Assembly (NCBI GenBank): GCA_902779265.1
Contig: CACZAY010000043.1
Span: forward strand, 1 to 32,716
Source of the DNA: an uncultured Bacteroidales bacterium
GTDB lineage: Bacteria > Bacteroidota > Bacteroidia > Bacteroidales > UBA3663
Direction: 5' to 3'
DNA length: 32,716 nucleotides
Shown: piece after piece, positions 31,713-32,716 of the stretch
Numbering within the stretch: position 1 is the stretch's first letter
Layout: each line of letters opens with the position of its first letter
Made by a program: the position numbers and the translations under genes
The notes under the pieces: generated by a model
What the model was told of the DNA's origin: nothing
The model's database searches: none
What the model saw: the letters and a program-made list of their open reading frames with translations, nothing else

Positions 31713-32397
31713 TTTTTTGTCCAATGAACATTCGACATAGTCCGAAGGTGAAGGCGCGGGCCTCGATGTGCTGGAATCCGGCATTGGCCAACATCTCGCA
31801 GAATGCCTTCGGTTTCGGGAAATTGAGCACCGAGGTGGGCAGGTAGCGGTAGGCCGCGCGGTTGCCCGAAATGAGGCCGCCGAAGAAGGGCAGCAGGTGC
31901 AGAAAATAGAGCTTGTAGAGCCACAGCAGTACGGGATTTTCGGGCACCGAGAGCTCGAGCACGCAGACGATGCCGCCGGGCCGCAGGACGCGGTGCATCT
32001 CGTTCAGGCCGACCTGCAGATGTTCGAAGTTGCGCACGCCGAAGGCCACGCTGATGGCGTCGAACGAGGCATCGGCCATGGAGAGCCGCTCGCTGTCATC
32101 GACGTGCATCTCGATGTCGAGGCCGAGGTCACTGACTTTTTTTCGGCCGATGGCGAGCATCCCCTCGCTGATGTCGATGCCGGTGACGTGCGGGACGCCG
32201 CTCTGGGCCAATGTGATGGCGAAGTCTCCGGTGCCGCACGCGATGTCGAGTGCGTCGGCCGGCCGTGTCTCGACGATGCGCCGCACGGCCTTGCGCCGCC
32301 AGCCCTTATCGACGTTGAGCGACAGGATGTGGTTCAGTTTGTCGTATGTCGGCGCGATGTCGTTGAACATCTGCTCGACCATTGTCTTTTTTGCCAT
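31696..32397 (-). CDS. ubiE: Demethylmenaquinone methyltransferase (UbiE/MenG)
   Basis: A 233-residue class I SAM methyltransferase. It has MFNDIAPTYDKLNHILSLNVDKGWRR at 10-35, the SAM-binding LDIACGTGDF at 50-59, GIDISEGML, FDAISVAFGVRNFE and a C-terminal LPTSVLNFPKPKAFCEMLANAGF block. All are hallmarks of UbiE/MenG. It carries out the last step of menaquinone synthesis. It overlaps menA by 17 bases downstream. The 62-base gap to uvrA holds two GGCCAATG-type motifs in inverted orientation. Confidence 0.92.
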   Translation of the reverse strand: MAKKTMVEQMFNDIAPTYDKLNHILSLNVDKGWRRKAVRRIVETRPADALDIACGTGDFAITLAQSGVPHVTGIDISEGMLAIGRKKVSDLGLDIEMHVDDSERLSMADASFDAISVAFGVRNFEHLQVGLNEMHRVLRPGGIVCVLELSVPENPVLLWLYKLYFLHLLPFFGGLISGNRAAYRYLPTSVLNFPKPKAFCEMLANAGFQHIEARAFTFGLCRMFIGQKNDTPK

Positions 32398-32422
32398 TGT
32401 CTATAGTTTTTTAAGGAAAGTC

Positions 32423-32455
32423 CATTGGCCACAATCATCATTATTTCGGCCAATG
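32423..32455. repeat. Inverted pair CATTGGCC...GGCCAATG between uvrA and ubiE
   Basis: Perfect 8-base arms at 32423-32430 and 32448-32455 with a 17-base loop, directly after the uvrA stop on the minus strand. A terminator-like placement. Confidence 0.75.
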
Positions 32456-32459
32456 TTCA

Positions 32460-32716
32460 TCACTTTGCGTCCTTGGGCAGCGGATGTACCAGCTCCTCGC
32501 GCAAAAATCGCGTAGTCGGAGTGTCGGCCGCGTGCGACTTGTCGTCGGCCAGACCGCAGATCTCTTCGGGAGTGCCATTGGCCACTACGCGACCGCCTGC
32601 CGAACCGCCGTCGGGACCCATGTCGATGATGTAGTCGCACGACTTGATGACGTCCATGTTGTGTTCGATGACGAAGACCGAATTGCCGCGTTCGACGAGC
32701 TGGTTGAGCACGCCGA
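32460..32716 (-). CDS. uvrA: Excinuclease ABC subunit A, C-terminal end (partial)
   Basis: The C-terminal 85 or so residues of Uvr[40 protein letters not shown] is the H-loop/D-loop end of the second ABC domain, followed by [10 protein letters not shown] and a tail ending HPLPKDAK. The rest lies beyond base 32716, so the start is outside the window. UvrA recognises DNA lesions in nucleotide excision repair. Confidence 0.93.
   Translation of the reverse strand, partial: GVLNQLVERGNSVFVIEHNMDVIKSCDYIIDMGPDGGSAGGRVVANGTPEEICGLADDKSHAADTPTTRFLREELVHPLPKDAK

Noticed and set aside
1-32716. CRISPR array, tRNA or rRNA genes
   Set aside because: No regularly spaced direct repeats and no recognisable tRNA or rRNA sequence; the frequent CATTGGCC copies are irregularly spaced and palindromic, unlike a CRISPR repeat.

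Overview
The window looks like a Bacteroidota chromosome, most likely Bacteroidales (possibly Prevotellaceae), of fairly high GC. Supporting points are an aryl-polyene-type cluster, a Wzi outer-membrane capsule protein, menaquinone genes, a small CxxC protein I recognise as Bacteroidales-like, promoters of the TAnnTTTG type, and start codons without Shine-Dalgarno sequences. All calls come from reading the sequence and from memory of protein families; no search was run.

Layout. (1) Bases 1-116 read on the minus strand as an IS30-type transposase fragment, which replaces the N-terminus of the first gene. (2) Bases ~78-9251 (+) are part of an aryl polyene/flexirubin-like pigment-lipid cluster: ketosynthase-like chain-length factor, small DMT membrane protein, hot-dog dehydratase, glycosyltransferase-acyltransferase fusion, a 5'-deleted esterase, a second acyltransferase, an MMPL exporter, an acyl carrier protein and an acyl-ACP ligase. 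(3) Bases 9341-26052 (+) are a Wzx/Wzy-type exopolysaccharide locus: Wza-like exporter with six SLBB-like repeats, Wzz, Wzy, Wzx, TupA-like ATP-grasp, four glycosyltransferases, priming transferase and CapD-like dehydratase. Embedded in it is an unusual trio of HpcH/HpaI aldolase, fold-III PLP decarboxylase and class IV aminotransferase that could build an amine or amino acid decoration. A strong terminator ends the run. (4) Bases 26146-28176 (-) are wzi and a small lipoprotein, with a divergent glycosyltransferase at 28352-29233 (+). (5) Bases 29368-32716 (-) are housekeeping genes: small CxxC protein, OhrR-like MarR regulator, glutathione peroxidase, menA, ubiE/menG and the 3' end of uvrA.

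The most striking signal is not a gene. The octamer CATTGGCC and its complement GGCCAATG occur about 70 times by eye, against about one expected from base composition. Relaxed forms (CATCGGCC/GGCCGATG) are also very common. The full palindrome CATTGGCCAATG occurs perfectly five times. Copies lie inside genes, where they dictate codon choice and even protein composition, and also between genes. In two gaps they sit as inverted pairs where terminators belong. This resembles HIP1 of cyanobacteria or the DNA-uptake sequences of Neisseriaceae and Pasteurellaceae, which I do not know to be described for Bacteroidota.
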